From contig NC_134655.1 in assembly GCF_030463565.1 (NCBI RefSeq), positions 10,118,372 to 10,182,371 on the forward strand: a DNA stretch of 64,000 nucleotides, read 5' to 3'. Below the pieces are notes generated by a model. That model saw only the letters and a list, made by a program, of their open reading frames with translations, searched no databases and was not told the DNA's origin. The number at the start of each line of letters is the position of its first letter. The stretch's first letter is position 1. This DNA is from Pelecanus crispus. Taxonomy: Eukaryota > Chordata > Aves > Pelecaniformes > Pelecanidae. Below are positions 14,346 to 28,460 of the stretch, one piece after another. A program made the translations under genes and the position numbers.

Positions 14346-14599
14346 CCTGCGCGGCTGGCTTCAGCTGGGGCCTGGCTCAGAAAACACGGTGGCCATTCCT
14401 GTCGCGAGGCACTTCGGGGAAACTAAAAGCCCGAACAGCACAGGCGAAAAACGAACAGCGAAGAGAAAGAAATGTCAGGGAGACAAAACTGAAGGAAAGC
14501 ATAAACCGAAAGCTGAGACTCGCTTCTTTGCTTCTGATTCTGGCACGAGCACCACGACACAGCCTGCCTGTGCCTTCCGTAGAGGGAGCGACAGCCGGA

Positions 14600-14855
14600 C
14601 ATGGGGGCAAGCCACAGGACAGCTGGAGGGAAAGTGCCAAGGTTCAGGGTGCTCAGGGCCCCCGCCAGCCCGACCTGCAACGTTGCCAGGGATGGGGCCT
14701 CCGCTGCCTCTCTGGGCAACCTGTGCCCGTGCTTCACCACCCTCAGCGTAAAACATTTCTTCCTTATATCCGGTCTAAATCTACCCTCCTTTAGTCTAAA
14801 ACCATTACTCCTTGTCCTCTCACAACAGGCCTTGCTAAGGCCAAGGTGGACTTGC
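14600..14855 (-). mobile_element. CR1 LINE 3' fragment, opposite orientation
   Basis: Minus-strand CR1 tail. Read on the minus strand from 14,850 it contains the same 'ggatataaggaagaaat' segment as the plus-strand copy at about 13,742-13,758, followed by the 'cccagagaggcag' segment. It therefore forms an inverted pair with the 13.3-kb copy, with the CpG-rich block between them. The canonical 3' terminal repeat is not clear. The copy is truncated at both ends, and an A-run follows at about 14,862-14,877 on the plus strand. Confidence 0.88.
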
Positions 14856-15825
14856 TGGGGGGAAAAAAAAAAAAAAATCTATAATCTCAGTTGAAAACAG
14901 GGTAGGCTGTGGTTGAGAAATTAACTGTGCTGGACAGCAGAGCTAGTAAATGAGAACTCCATCTGGATCGGGCTGACAGTAAAATAAGCTGCAATAAAGT
15001 CTGGCAAGTTGACTAAGCTAAGCAAAACTCCCAACAACAACAAAAATCTGAGAAAAACAAAACAGTAGAAGAATTAGAAAACCTGGACAATATGGAGACT
15101 GTGGGGTGTGGTGGTGATTTGCATCCCTGGTGTAAGCAGAAGTACAGGAATTGCATAATTGGAGGAAGAATTCATTGTGCATAAAAGTACCTGAAACCTA
15201 ACTGTTGACAGAATTCCAAAGGAGATTAATATTGCAGAAGCTGCTCATGCAAAGCTGTGTGGGATGATGATATGAACAACATCATAAATGACCTCACCTA
15301 TCATCAGACAAGCTACCTCTGGCATAGCAAATAAAGCAATTGCCTCTGATCATAGGCCTCGTTTGTTTTTGATAAATCTTAGTAAGATGGACAAAACAAG
15401 GGAACTTAATGGTATTTTCAAATGAGGATACCTACAACCGTATCTACATTTCAGAAAAGTTAACAGATTTAATATTTACCACTATCTAAACCAGACTTGA
15501 TTTAAGCATGCTGCATCTGACAAGAAAACATTACTACTACTAGTCACTTGTAGTGTCTAGAGAGCAAATGTTGCTTATTTTATAGACTAAGCATAGAGAA
15601 ATTTTACTGCTTCACAATTGTTCAACTGCCAAGGAGGAATTGAATGTTACTTAACTAATTCTGTTTTAATTCAGCGAAGTCTTTAATTTGTTTGACAGAC
15701 TTCTGTCTTTGCAAGGATGGCCCAGAGTATGTCATCGAAACCTTCCACTCTACATCAAGAATTTCCAGGAGGCCCCAGAAAAGGACAGTCACAAAAAGTT
15801 AAAAGCTAAGGACATTTGGAAGGTT

Positions 15826-15847
15826 AAAAAAAAAAAAAAAAAAAAAA
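15826..15847 (+). repeat. Poly(A) run, 22 nt
   Basis: Uninterrupted run of 22 A. A retrocopy tail is possible, but the upstream 150 bp resembles no family I recognise. Confidence 0.9.
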
Positions 15848-18800
15848 GCTGGTACAGAAGGAAAGCAATCCCACCCAAATTTGATTAAGGCTTTCAGCAA
15901 AGACTGTTCACTACATATTCCACCCTCAAGGCAAAAATAAAGTTCTTCACTTCAATCGATGATACAGGATAAATTGAAATAAATTTCATTAATTGGATAT
16001 ATTTGAAAAGGTCATTTAAAAATCACCACAAAGTAGACTGTATCACATGGGCCTAATCCTGCCTTCATGGAAAGCACTGGTGTTCCTAAGCTGCCTCAAG
16101 CCCTCAAAAAGAAAAAATGTCATGTAAATAAGGAGGGTCACAATATGTACTGACAGGTCAGAACAGATTATAACCAGAGATAAGTTTCAACCCCACATTC
16201 CTTTTCTATATGGGGCACTAAATTATTTTCAGTGCAGTGGTAGCTGAGAACTGATAAAACACAGAGTCCCTTTCTGTGAAAAAGTGCTTTCAAATCAGTG
16301 AAAGTAAAATATGCTCAGTGATGTATGAATACTAACCGGTCTGCTTCTCTGTATTACTACAAGAGGCTTTTCTGATTTACTTGAACACTTACCTGGGACA
16401 AACCTGATGCACTGGGAGGGAGAGAAATCCCTTGTTTTCCAGTAGCTCAAGCGTATGCAAATGCACAGCAGAATTTGGCCTTATCCTCAGCATCAACAAA
16501 AAATATCATGGTGGAGGTATTACACTTACATGTAATGTTTGGTCCAGTGTGTACAATACTGAACAAGGAACTGGTAAATCAGTAACTTCCATATAGGCAG
16601 CTCTCCATACTGTCCGGGCACCTGACTTTTTCTCCATTATTATGAGTCAGTTTGCAAGATGAACTCACGGACTGGGGCTTTTTCCCTGTCTTCTCACCCT
16701 GGACACCTGTAAACATAAAGACATCTCCTCTTGTGTTCAGTATTTGGTATTGCCTTAAATTATCCATTTCTTCAGGAATGGATAGATAGCTGCTTATTTT
16801 CCTCTGTAAGAAGCCACATGGGCTATATTCTGTGTTAAACAACAAACTTACTACTTACCACTAAGAATAAAAACAGCAGTTTTTCCTGGCAAGATGACTC
16901 CTGATGTGAAGACAGGACTGTGAGGTAAGTCAGAGCTTGTCACCTCTGTGCCACTACCTCCCTTGTAATCTTCACCAAATCCATTAAATCTGTCTGGATT
17001 CCCAGTTTCCAAGAAAGCAAAGCTTTCTTGTCTCTGGGGGACATTGAGAAGATGAATTAATTAATCTCTGTAAAATGCTGAGACGTCTGCTCACCACTGG
17101 TTTTGGAGAAGTGTCACCATGAGAGTAGATTAGCTAGAATGGAAAGAGTAAAAATTGTTTTGTTTGGATCCCACAAAAGGAATGTGAATTACCAGAGCTG
17201 ATGAAGGACAAATACTTCTGGTGGAACTGGTAAAGCTGCGGGAGGGAAATACCTGCTGAACTGACCCAGAAACAGTTAAGAGCCTAATGGAAAAATCCCT
17301 ACGGGTTTGAACTTAATGTGCAGTGACAATGAGGAAATCCATCTGGATGTAAAGCTGCAAGAAATACAAGGCATCAAGAAAAGGAGGCATTCATGCTTTT
17401 TATGAGTTAGGAGCTATTGTACCCAACATTTGTCATGACACCTTAGATAACATACAATTGTACTCCCGAGCGTTCTCCACAGAGCATGCATAGTGAAGCA
17501 GATTTCAGAAATGCAAGCTTTGGTGGGAAGAGAAGAGAGTGTCTCATGGCAAACATGAATGTTCCTTGCATTTCAAAAGGAGCCAGTTTCAGTAATTCAA
17601 ATAATTTCTTCATACTGGTGACAGGCATGTGAACAGCCCAGATTGTATTTAAGATCAGGAAGATAATCAGAGCTCTTGTCCTGCATGATTTTAAAACCAG
17701 GGTGCTGGTCTGAGACTTGCACACAACCATCTCCAGCAAGAGCTTAGCAGGGTCAGCCGTAGTTCCTTTATAATAGAAGAGCTAGGACTTACAACAGGTG
17801 AATCAAGAATCCAGAGTAAATTAATAAAACCAGTATGGAGTCAGGTCAAGAACAGCAAAGGCAAGGAGGAGGAATTAAAACTATTTCACTTGACTTGCAA
17901 ACTTTTTGAGGCAGTTGATTTTGTATCTCTGTGGTTTTGGGGGCAAAAAGGACCATTCCTTTCTTGCTTGCTTCCAGAATGCAGCTGTTCGCACGAAAGG
18001 AGATGGGAGCCACCACAGACCCAGAAAAGCACGTTACTGTAGAACTGAAAAAAGATAAGTGAGCCCAACTCCATGAAAACAGGAAAGTTCAAATGACATT
18101 GTTTGTATGAAATGGAAAAAAACTATATTTAATTGATATTCATGCCAGGGTGATGAACTGATTATGAGGCAAGCTCACAGTTCTGTCGGATACACCTGAG
18201 GACTTTGGCAAGTCATTGTCAGCATTGTCCTCACCTGTCTAAAGGAAATAATCTTTTAGTGTCTCAAAGACACAGTGAATGACCTGACTTTTATGTTGAT
18301 ACTTGACATGCTCTGAAACTGTATAGCATGATCATTACCACAAACTTTAAACAGATATTTTATTAAACATGTTTTTAAATAGTACTGTTTAGAGGGTGGG
18401 ATTAACAGGCAAATAAAGTAGAAAAGCAAAGTCAAAATCACAACAAGCAACACACACTGGTTATTCCTTGAGGCTACTCATGTTTTAAACACCCACTCTT
18501 AGAGCTGCTCAGTACTTTCCACTGAACACGACAGCGTCCGCTGGTGATTGACACTCAGCCATTACACAGTGCAGTTTTGTCAGCAGGAACTCAACAAAAA
18601 AGTGAAGCTGAACACCTTTGGATAAGTGTGCACTCCTGAAAATGGCCATAATTTACTCAAGCCTCTTCCATTGATACTGATAGGAGTAACATTTTAAGAT
18701 AAGCCTGTAGAAAAAAACTGTAATTTTCTGGTTTTTAAAAAAAAAAACAACTTGTTTCTTTCCCTATTGCTTTTGTGGGAAGAGGAAGCCCCAGGCATCT

Positions 18801-18920
18801 GACTGCAAGCTCTCAGTCACCCAGTGACTCTGACCTACAGAGCATAATACAGAGCAATCACACCTCCATGGGGTAGCTATTCAGAGACATTCGAGCCTAT
18901 ACAGGTGAACTGGGTTCCTT

Positions 18921-19037
18921 GCTTTTTTGGGTTGGTTTCTTTTTCTTTTTTTCTTTTTTCTTTTTTTTCCCCCTTTTCATCTCCGAGTTCCTCAGTCTGG
19001 GCCAGATTTTTTCTTCTCTTTTTCTTTATTTTATTAT
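18921..19037 (+). repeat. T/C-rich polypyrimidine tract
   Basis: About 115 bp of nearly pure T with interspersed C on the plus strand, including runs of 6-8 T and a CCCCC. The Phe/Ser/Leu-rich open frames at 18905-19145 plus are translations of this tract, not genes. Such tracts can form triplex DNA. Confidence 0.8.
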
Positions 19038-22000
19038 TTCACCTCCTCTTTGCCTTTGCCCCCCCTCAAATGTACATCAATCACCACTACCAGTCTGAGC
19101 TGGGAAAGGAAGGCTACTTCAAGGTCACTGTGTAAAAAGCCCTAATGCTTTTCAGTGAAAGGGAAGGGAAAAGAGGCCGTAAGTGGCTTCCTGTTTCTAT
19201 TCATTGTTTAGGGAAACTCCTTAGGAAGGAAGGAGAAAGTACGCATGGGGGTAAGGCTGTACGGCCAGAAGAAGGGGGAAGGGCCATACACAAAAGGGCA
19301 GTCCATAAAGATAATATCCCGCAAAGAGAAAAAAACTTATTGGCATGCTAACAGATTAGTGCGAGTTGGAGAGAGATGAAGGAGACAGACGCGATTCTCC
19401 AGAGACAAGTAGTTCCCTTGAGGCCAATTGACCGTGAAAGGGGCTGGCCATCTTTGACAAGGACGGATACCACAGAAGGGAAGTGGGGGAACTGCTACAA
19501 TAAATCCGGCATGTGTTTCTTCCTGGATTTTCTCCATGCTGCTGGAGGAGCAGGCTGCACGTAGCAGCTGCTCTCAGCTCAGCCCTGACACAATCTCTTG
19601 AGCTAACCAGTGCTTCTGCTTGCGCTATTCAGGTGGGTACACAGTGGGAGAGGAGCTTTTACCATGGGAGCAATGTTGTAACCTGCTTCCCCTTCCTCCT
19701 CTGCTTTCCTCCAAGCTTGTCAGTGATCTGCAAATGAGATGCTGACACCAAAGGAGCAAAGGCAGCAGAGGAGTCAGCCGTGTTGAGCCACTAGGTGCAA
19801 TATTTGTCTCCTAGCATCGGCTTGAGAACCAAGTCCCCTACCCCATCTCCAAAACTGTTTCTGTTACCCAGCCCTCTGAACAGCAATTCCTGCCATTAAC
19901 GTTGGTTTTGCGTGCACTATTTATATTCCATATTTAAATAAAACTATGCTAAACATGCTTCAATGTTGTTTTACAAGTGAGGAAATATCATATTCAGCCT
20001 TAACTGAAGGCTGGATTAACATGCGCGTACACAAGGGTAAAGCTATGTTACTACATACTATTTCTTGTTAGCAGAGTATTTTGTAACACTAGATTTCCTT
20101 AGGTTTAGGGTTTTATGTTTTCTTTGACTATGTGGGCACAGCAGAGGCAAGGGAAGTGTCATTTTTAAAATATATATATTGTTTACGAACTACAGACTTG
20201 CAATAGAACCTTTATATGTCATCTTTCAAAATGCATTTTGAGTACTGTCACTGTTGAAATATTAGGTTTCTATACCTATTCACCTACAGTCACTTACAAT
20301 GACACTATTGTTCTAGGTATCCCACTAGCACAGAATAAAAGGCAATCTCTATCTCCAAGAATTTCTAATATACAGATTACACATAAAATTTAGGCAAATC
20401 TTTTCAAACATGTATTCTTATTTTATTGCTGGAGGATTTAGATATAAATCTTCTTTCCTCAAGTGAGATTCCTATAGGCTTCTAGAGCACAACAGTGCCA
20501 TTAAGAAGAAACCGTGTTAAGAGAGTACACTGATTTTTTTAAAAGAAATGTAAATATTCATGCAGAGCCATAGAAAATACAGATTATTTTTGTCACAGAG
20601 AGAAACAATGCCAGTGATTAATAATGCAGACATTCTTGAACTTTCATTTCCTCTCGAGTACTGTGATGTTTGCTTTCTGATTCTAAAGTATTCCTACATT
20701 ATGCTACAGCAACAAGCCTCTCATCTTTAATTGTCAATTCCCCCACAAAACTAGAGAGGTAAAACGTATCTGAGCCAAGATACAGAGTCAAACAATGCCC
20801 CCCAACTGCCCTATTGCGCTGTATTTCAGGGAGTCTATGGAGAGATTGCAACACAACAAGAGAGCTAAAAAAAGACAACCCTGGAACCTGAGATAAGGAA
20901 GCACTGAGAAAAACAGCAACCACAAGTTCTCATGGGATGAGGCTTGGCTGATGCTAGAGCAAGAAATACATGAAAGAAACAAGTGAACCGCACCCATGAA
21001 GTGACAGCTTCTGTTCAGTGATAAAGACCCAGATAGGCTCTTGCAAGCTGGGCCTCTGCCTTGGTTATTTATATCATTCAAATAGGAAAACCTACTAATA
21101 TATAAACAAGAAGTCTTGAATCAAAAGTTGGCGGTGATTATCTATTTAATCCTCTGTACATATTTAAAAAATAGCATACCAAGCACATTCTGTGAGGAAA
21201 GTTTAAACTGTGATAAAACCAGTTTCTGACTAAAGGTTAATAAGCATATTAGTGCAAGACTATGGACAGAGTTAAAACGTGCAAAATTTTCGGTCTTGGT
21301 ATCTCTGCCCCACCAGTACTTCTGGTGGTAAGGCAAAAAGATCTTGCCATCTCAAGCTTTTGTTTGCATATGTATCAATTTAATACAGACAAATAAATCA
21401 AGCACAGTGTATCCTTGGTGCGCAGCACCAAAGTACAAAATGGTGGTGGTGCCAAACAACGAATTTTGATTCAGCCTGAAACCAAACCCTTAACATTTGG
21501 GTTTTCTTTTCATTATAACTGTGCTCCTTTAGAACTTCACTTCACTGGCCCCTTGAAATCAAGCCGTTTCCCAACTGTTTTTCCTAAAGGTATGCAGAAA
21601 AAGGAAAATAAAAGAATACAATTCAACATGTCTCTAATCTCTGCTATTCCTCCAACTGATGCACTGGAGTTCTATAGACAACCACAGTACGAATCAAATT
21701 CTCATTTTGGATTGATCTCCCTTGCTATTTCAATATCACCAAGTACACGAATTAGACATCTCGATCTCCCTTGACCCCACCAGAGTCCTGTAAAGACAAC
21801 TGTGCACTAGTGCTCGGCAGGCCATGCACACCTTCCATGGCTTTAAGGACTAAATAATTCCATTTTAATGAAGTTCTCATTATCAGTAAGTTTTTACGCT
21901 TAGAAAGATTCCTGTAGACCCATATCAGCCTGTTGATGCCTAGTGAGGTTGAAAGTAAGCTGACCTTTGTTGGAGAGGTCCTAAAAGGCTCATCAGTGAT

Positions 22001-22722
22001 GAAAGGAATTCACTTGGATTAGACATTCAGAGGGATGGGTCACACACTTATTTGTTCCTACATTAATGAATATATACAGTCCATACCTACTGTTTCATCT
22101 CTCCAGAGACAGGTGTTTACACTCTTGATTCAGCTCTGTTCCTACATGTTTTCTTTTGCCTGAACCACTTGACCATCCATACATAAACCTCTCAGCCATG
22201 CACTTATTTCTGTTTTGAACCCATGTTAGGTATATGGGAGTAAGTCTCAGCTGTGATTTAGCTTCATTTGATATCTCTGCCCTGTGCAGGGAAGAGGCGG
22301 GTTAAGCAGAGCCCTTCACTTCCTTGTCCACCATTTCATTGCAGAGAGGAGAATTCTTGCCCATGTGGGAGAGGATGACAGACCATCCTGGCACAGGGAA
22401 GCACATGGATGTCCAGCCGTGCAACCACAAGAAAAGTGCACAAGAGGTGAGGTGCAGTCATAAGAGAGCAGGGGAGCTAAGAAAAATAAAATTAAAATAT
22501 CTGTTTAGATCCAGCTCCAGGCACTGAGGCTTACTGTACAGCATAAACATATCTATCTTTGGATATGGCTAGGTAAGCTGCTGCTCTTACCTCCAGAAAA
22601 ACTAAACTCAGGAGTTAAAGATTTTGGAGATGTACCCTTAACAGCTCCATCTATCTGCTGGATCATACAGTAAAATCAGAGCATTGACTATGTTATAGGG
22701 TGAAAAAAAACCAAAACAGCAT

Positions 22723-22800
22723 TTGAAAACAAGCCCTTCAAGTGCAAAAAGAGTAGTGTAATTGAAAACAAGCCCTTCAAGTACAAAAAGAGTAGTGTAA
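22723..22800 (+). repeat. 39-bp tandem duplication (two copies)
   Basis: Copy 1 is 22,723-22,761 and copy 2 is 22,762-22,800. They begin ttgaaaacaagcccttcaag and differ at one position (gtgc in copy 1, gtac in copy 2). The near-identity suggests a recent duplication. Confidence 0.95.
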
Positions 22801-25800
22801 TTAGAAGACATGGTACGAAAAATGATGAAAACTGCAAGATGGACAGAATTGTAATGATGACATGATTTAATATGTAGATTAATGCCTTCTAAACAGAACA
22901 GGATTGAAAGTCAATACTTCAGTTTATTGATTTTGGCAATGATTTGTATTTCTTACATCTTTCAACACAGTATGAATGAAACACTCTGTATGAAATTACT
23001 GATGAAAAACAGGCTTTGTAATTTGAAAATTAATAAAAATAATTTAAGCAAACTGAAATGAAGGCAACAATGTTATGCTCTGCTCATGGTTCATCAAGGC
23101 AAATTTCAACCTTAGAAACTAAGGAAAACCATGAATGGTAAATACTATTTACAACAGATCTGTTTTTAAAGAAGGTAAGGGAAAGATAGAATGATGACCA
23201 GCAGCAGTCACACCTTTAAAATTTAAACTGTAAAGAACACTACCATGTTCTCTTTCATTTTAGGCTATATTCAAAAGTTTCAAATGTTTGCTCTTTAAAG
23301 ACCCAATTGGCAAAAACAAGTGACTTTTACAAATACCTATGATGTATGCTTAAAAATGCATCAGTTTAATTCCGCACTGTGTATTGTATATATGGCTCAA
23401 ACATGATATTTTCCTCATGCAATGCCCGATATTAATTCTAATCTCAGACTGCTCTCTACTGGTAATAAATTATGTTAAAACCCATTAAATATCTGCAATA
23501 CCAGAGACATGTAAAGAACTGCAGTTGGCATATGTCCTATCTTCGAATCAGTGCACGAATGAGAGCCTTAAGAAGGCAACATGAATTTGAGATGAAGAGT
23601 AAAATGCAAATGCTTAAGCCAAAAAATCATTTCACTTTATACTGACCCATCATGGCCCTATTCCCGCTCCCACTGAATTTAATATCAAAACAGGCAGCTG
23701 TCCCAGATTATTTGGTAGGGGCCTGGTCTTTTGAACATAAATAATTCTTCCTGCATTCAACCAGGATGGGACTTGCAAGAACTAAATATGCTGGCTGCAA
23801 GTGGAGAACATGGAAAATTTTGTCCTTGTGCTACTTCAGCTTTTCTTGACAACCAGAGATGTCTTTGTGAAAGAACTCAAACTTGTTCTTAAATTTCTTT
23901 TCTTTTTTTTTTTTTTTTAAATTGCACCTACTGGGTGCAAAATAATTCATTGATTTCTTCTCACAATTTCATACCTTAACAAATTGTTCCGTAATACTGG
24001 AAAGCACCACTCTAAGCCTGTAATGCAGGCTAAACAGCACATACTATAGCATTGGGATTTTTCTTTTCCCTATGGCATTTTTAGTACACTGTTCATGATC
24101 TCATCTTGCTTCCACTGAAGGTAGTAGTGAAACTCCTCTTAGAACCACCGGGAGGTATACATGCTCTGAACCTCAGGGGGAAAAAAAAAAATAGACACTA
24201 AGTTTTGTTTTTTTCTTTCAGGTTACAGAGTAGTCAGACCTCAGGCCTTGCTGAGGTCCTAGATTTGAACCTCACTAGTTGCTGAGACAAGAGCTCTTGA
24301 CGCAGACCAGGCGCAAATGCCAGCTGATCTGGTTCTCATTTATCTCAGACCAGCCTCCAAGAAAAAAAAAAAGCAGCAAACCAAAATAAAACCCAACTAC
24401 TTTTCTGACACAAGTTGAAGTCCTTTCCCTTTGTCTCCCCTTCCTACTAACTTCAGTGTTTGACCATATCATCCCATCACTCTTTGAAACATCTCTTTCT
24501 GTCCTGGCACAGATTTGCACAGGAGGGAAAGAAGTTAATGGCAGGGATTATTCACCCTGTCCAGTGCAGCATGTGAGAGTGTTGGCCTGGATACTTCTGC
24601 TGTTCCACTTGGTGTCCTGTGCCACCTGTTGCTCATTTTGTTTTCCACATGTTCTTCAATAACTGCCCAGACTTAGCTCTACTTCTTGATAGAGTCATAA
24701 CTTACCTTCTGTATTGTACCTCCCTGCAACTGTTTTTTGGTAAGGTGTTTAATTAACCAATTTTTAATGCTGAGGCATATACTATATATTGTTTTATTCA
24801 TCCTTAAAGTCTGAATCTATTGCAGTCATTAAAATAAACTGAAATCTAGGATTTAAAAAAAAAAAAAAAAGAGAAAGCAGGTCACAAAACACAGTCCCAC
24901 AAAATCTGGGTTATAATAGAAGTACTGGCTGATATGTTGCCTCCCTCTGTGTCAAATTAATCCAGTGTCATAATTGTTTGCAAACATATGGATCACATGA
25001 AAAAAACTGAAAACTCTTGTAGGTCTGGAGAGTTCAAAAGCATCTCTCATCATGGGATCTTGCTTCCATTGAATTGAACTGGATTCAATTCATTTCATAG
25101 TCTAGTAAGAATTTTAATGAACTAAGTCTGAGTTGCTCCATGACTCCAGAATAATTTAGTCAGTGTTTGGGACCTTCTTAAGCTGTGAGAGCCTATCCCC
25201 AAACACCACAGCATTGCGTGACACCACCCTTTCCAGCAATATCGTTAGAAGGATGATCCCAAAGGTACCCCCCTACAGCTGACAGTCTCAATAGCTGTGC
25301 TAGAGGACCCCTTCTCTGGTGGACCCTTACCCCACAGTGGTACTTTTAGCTGTGTTCAGGGAATCAAAATCAAGGCAAGATCTTACTATAGAATTGAACT
25401 GCGCTTCCTAAAAGGGAAATGGCCTTCATCTTTCTGGCCACTGAATTTCAGAGGACTGATATATACCAGCTATCACCCTGTTGAGGCAGTTTGTCCCAAA
25501 ACACTTATTTCCTCTAGTGTCATTGTAAGAAATTGATGATTATTTCAAATTTCATAGACTACACAACATTATATACTGAGCTGTTCAGGAAACATGGCAA
25601 TATAGAACACACAGCTCAGCACTGAGTTACACAGCAGCCCATCATAATACCAATGAAAAAAGAATGCACCGATGGAAAATTTAAAAAAATTTTAAAAAAA
25701 ACCCCAACACCCCCCAAAAACCCCACAAAACCAGGCATTGTTCCAACCATCAGCCAAACAACTCAGGTTGGAGAATGTACTGCCCAATTATTGCGTGACC

Positions 25801-27599
25801 AGTTATTGGATAGAGTTGACAAATATTTCCTCTGCTTTCCTTTGCTTCAGAGTTGGCACTGCTCTTCTGCCTTTTGGAAGAACTGGAGCTCTTGCCAGAC
25901 TGCTTGGCACTGCTCTAATTGACAATTTTAGGGCAGTAAATTAGCAGGGTTTTTCATGTTGTTTTACTTCTAATTTTAATCAGACATACAGCCACTTGGC
26001 ACACTGAGCCACACACTCTTCCGTGCAAGTTCACAGTGCCTCCATAAAAATACCCTCATTGAAATGTAACTTAACTTTAAAAGAGTAACACAAAAGCAGT
26101 GTGCTGACTAAATGCGCTAGTACAGTGCATTGAGACTGTGAATTCCAATTTCAGCCATGCCAGTCATTTGGCATTAAAATATGCACCAGCTGTGAGTGTT
26201 TGGATCTCGATAAGTCAGAATGTGCTGGAAAGCTGACAAGATACTGCTGTGAAAATGTTTCCAGCCCCTAATCTCTGCTGTCTCCTCTTTTTCATATTTT
26301 GCTACCCATGTTGGTGTATAATGTAGGGAGAAATAAATGCAAAATCCAAGGAAGATGTGCATGGGGTGACACCAAGTATTTATAGAACTTGTAAGATAGT
26401 GCTGCCACTCACACAGCTCTGGACTCTTCTTTGATGAGTTGTCTCTGGTCAACCTTTCTAAATTGCTAATTTATTTTCCTTATGTGAGGAAGAGCTTTTT
26501 ATTAGTAAAACTGGGAGATGTAACATTGCTGGTAAAGGGAGGAATAGGGGGAATGAAAGCCACAGAGCGCCCATCAAATTGGGACACTAGCTGCTGTCAA
26601 AGGAGCTGAAAAATGAGTCTTGATGAGGAAGTATTTTTGGACTGATTTATCAGTAGAGCATATAATTCTGTAAACTCTGTTTTGAGCAAATATTTCTTTC
26701 CCTTCTCTCTATTATTTATTCATATCCACATTAAATCTCATACACAAGCTGCCAGATTCTAACCTGCTGAGGAGGGCAAAGCGGTATGCTTCCCATCTGT
26801 TCTACTTAGCCAACAAGATGCTCTGGATCTTATCCTGCCTTTCTAGAAGGAAAATCTTCCTCCCTTGTCGCAACCATCTTCCCAGCCACACAACAGGGGT
26901 AAGCAAGGGTGGGGAAGGCTGCAACTTCACTTCAAAGCCTGAACCTTTTGTAGCAGAAAGCTGAAAAAGGACTGCTTAAAAGCAATAAGCCACTGTTCAG
27001 TTTGCAGCAGTTTTGGCCGCTTTGAGGTCGAGCTCAGCACTCTATAGTGGGTAACCACACCATTATCCTCCTCACTTCTCCGCCCGTTCCAAGGGATACA
27101 AGAAAGGACAACACACAGAACCTGAGCAGGTTGGCAGAAAGCAGGAACCCTTCAGTCTACGCCCCGATTTCCCTCCCCCACTGCTTTGCAAACATCAGAC
27201 ATAGAGGAAAGGCGAGGGCTGGTGAGTAGAAGGGCTAGAGCAGCAAGCCATGGCCGAGGACAGCCCTGTGCTGGCTGCAGAAGAAGGACAACCTGCAGAA
27301 GGGCAGGGGGCTGATCCAGGAGCTACAGGACTGCTCCATGCCAATGTAACACATTCAGATTCTTTACTATCTAGACGAAATTCTTGAAAGCTGGCAGGAT
27401 TTTAGCTTTAGCTCAAGGATGTTTTAGTAAAGACCTCATAAACCCTCTGGCCTGGGGAGAATTTCATTCATCAAAGTGAGGCAGAGAAGTATCAGAATCA
27501 TGCATTTATCCAAAGGTGCAACTACATTCCCCCTCTGGAGCCATCCCCGTTATTTCCATGAATTCAGCTTCAGCTAGGGTACCCTCACACAGACACGCA

Positions 27600-28460
27600 C
27601 ACACTCATGCTATTTAATATCAATTAATATTTTATCAAAATTCTGAGTTAGTAGAAGGAGGATACTAATTACAGAACCTGGCATTGAAGAGGAACTGCTA
27701 CACTAGAACCTTTTTCCCCAAATGAGGTCTGGAGGGGAATAATGTAAATTAAGGTATATGCACAAAATTCTGAGCTAGCCAAAGCAGTGTTTTATAATCA
27801 AAATACCATTCCACAAATGCGAAGGTCACCTTACATAAACCTGAGCAAAACTGAAAAGGAGTCATTTGATAAATCAAATACAGAAGCAGATTTTTTTCTC
27901 CTTCTCATAGAAATAAAAAAACTAAGCTAAATGCCTTACGGCCGATGTCTGAAAGTAAAAAAGCAATCAGGTGCAACAGTTAAATCCAGAGGAGTTTCCC
28001 ATTTCAAGTCAAGCTCACTGCAGGGAAAACAGAGCAAACTAATTATGATGTAAATCCACAATGAATGATGCAGAAATAGTGTGCAATGTAAACAATAATT
28101 TTGAAATTCCCAGTTTATATCAGCACTGATCTGTTTTATACATTCCAGAAGTATAACTCAGAAAAGATATTTTTGTACTAATGAGAGACTTCTACTTTTT
28201 AATCAAAGAATAAATTAAAACATTTTTCAAAAGCATGCCAGCCTCATTAATTAGTTCCATTAAAATGTAAAAGATGAGTACATACATTTGCCTCACTTTG
28301 CGCTTGCATCTCTTTACCTTAAATATCCTATCATGTATTATTACAGGCATGGCTGGAAATAACATCTATTATTAATATTCCTTGACACCTCTCATTAGAA
28401 GATCCTGTGTTCAATTGTTTACAATTTATCTCAATTATAACTATTTGGGCTGAAGTTTTC
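27600..28460. promoter_or_regulatory. Candidate conserved non-coding block
   Basis: Unusually repeat-free, AT-rich stretch with many TAAT-type homeodomain cores (for example cattaattagttccatt near 28,245) and tgatttaat/aataatt motifs in close succession. Such composition is common in vertebrate developmental enhancers, but no alignment was possible, so this is a weak call. Confidence 0.2.

Noticed and set aside
14029..14794. Two long plus-strand ORFs (240 and 204 codons) in the GC-rich block
   Set aside because: Overlapping frames rich in Ala, Arg, Gly and Pro, with no domain. They arise because stop codons are rare in CpG-rich DNA, and both run on into an antisense CR1 tail.
21415..21774. 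119-codon plus ORF
   Set aside because: No family resemblance, no flanking splice or promoter signals and ordinary composition for the region.
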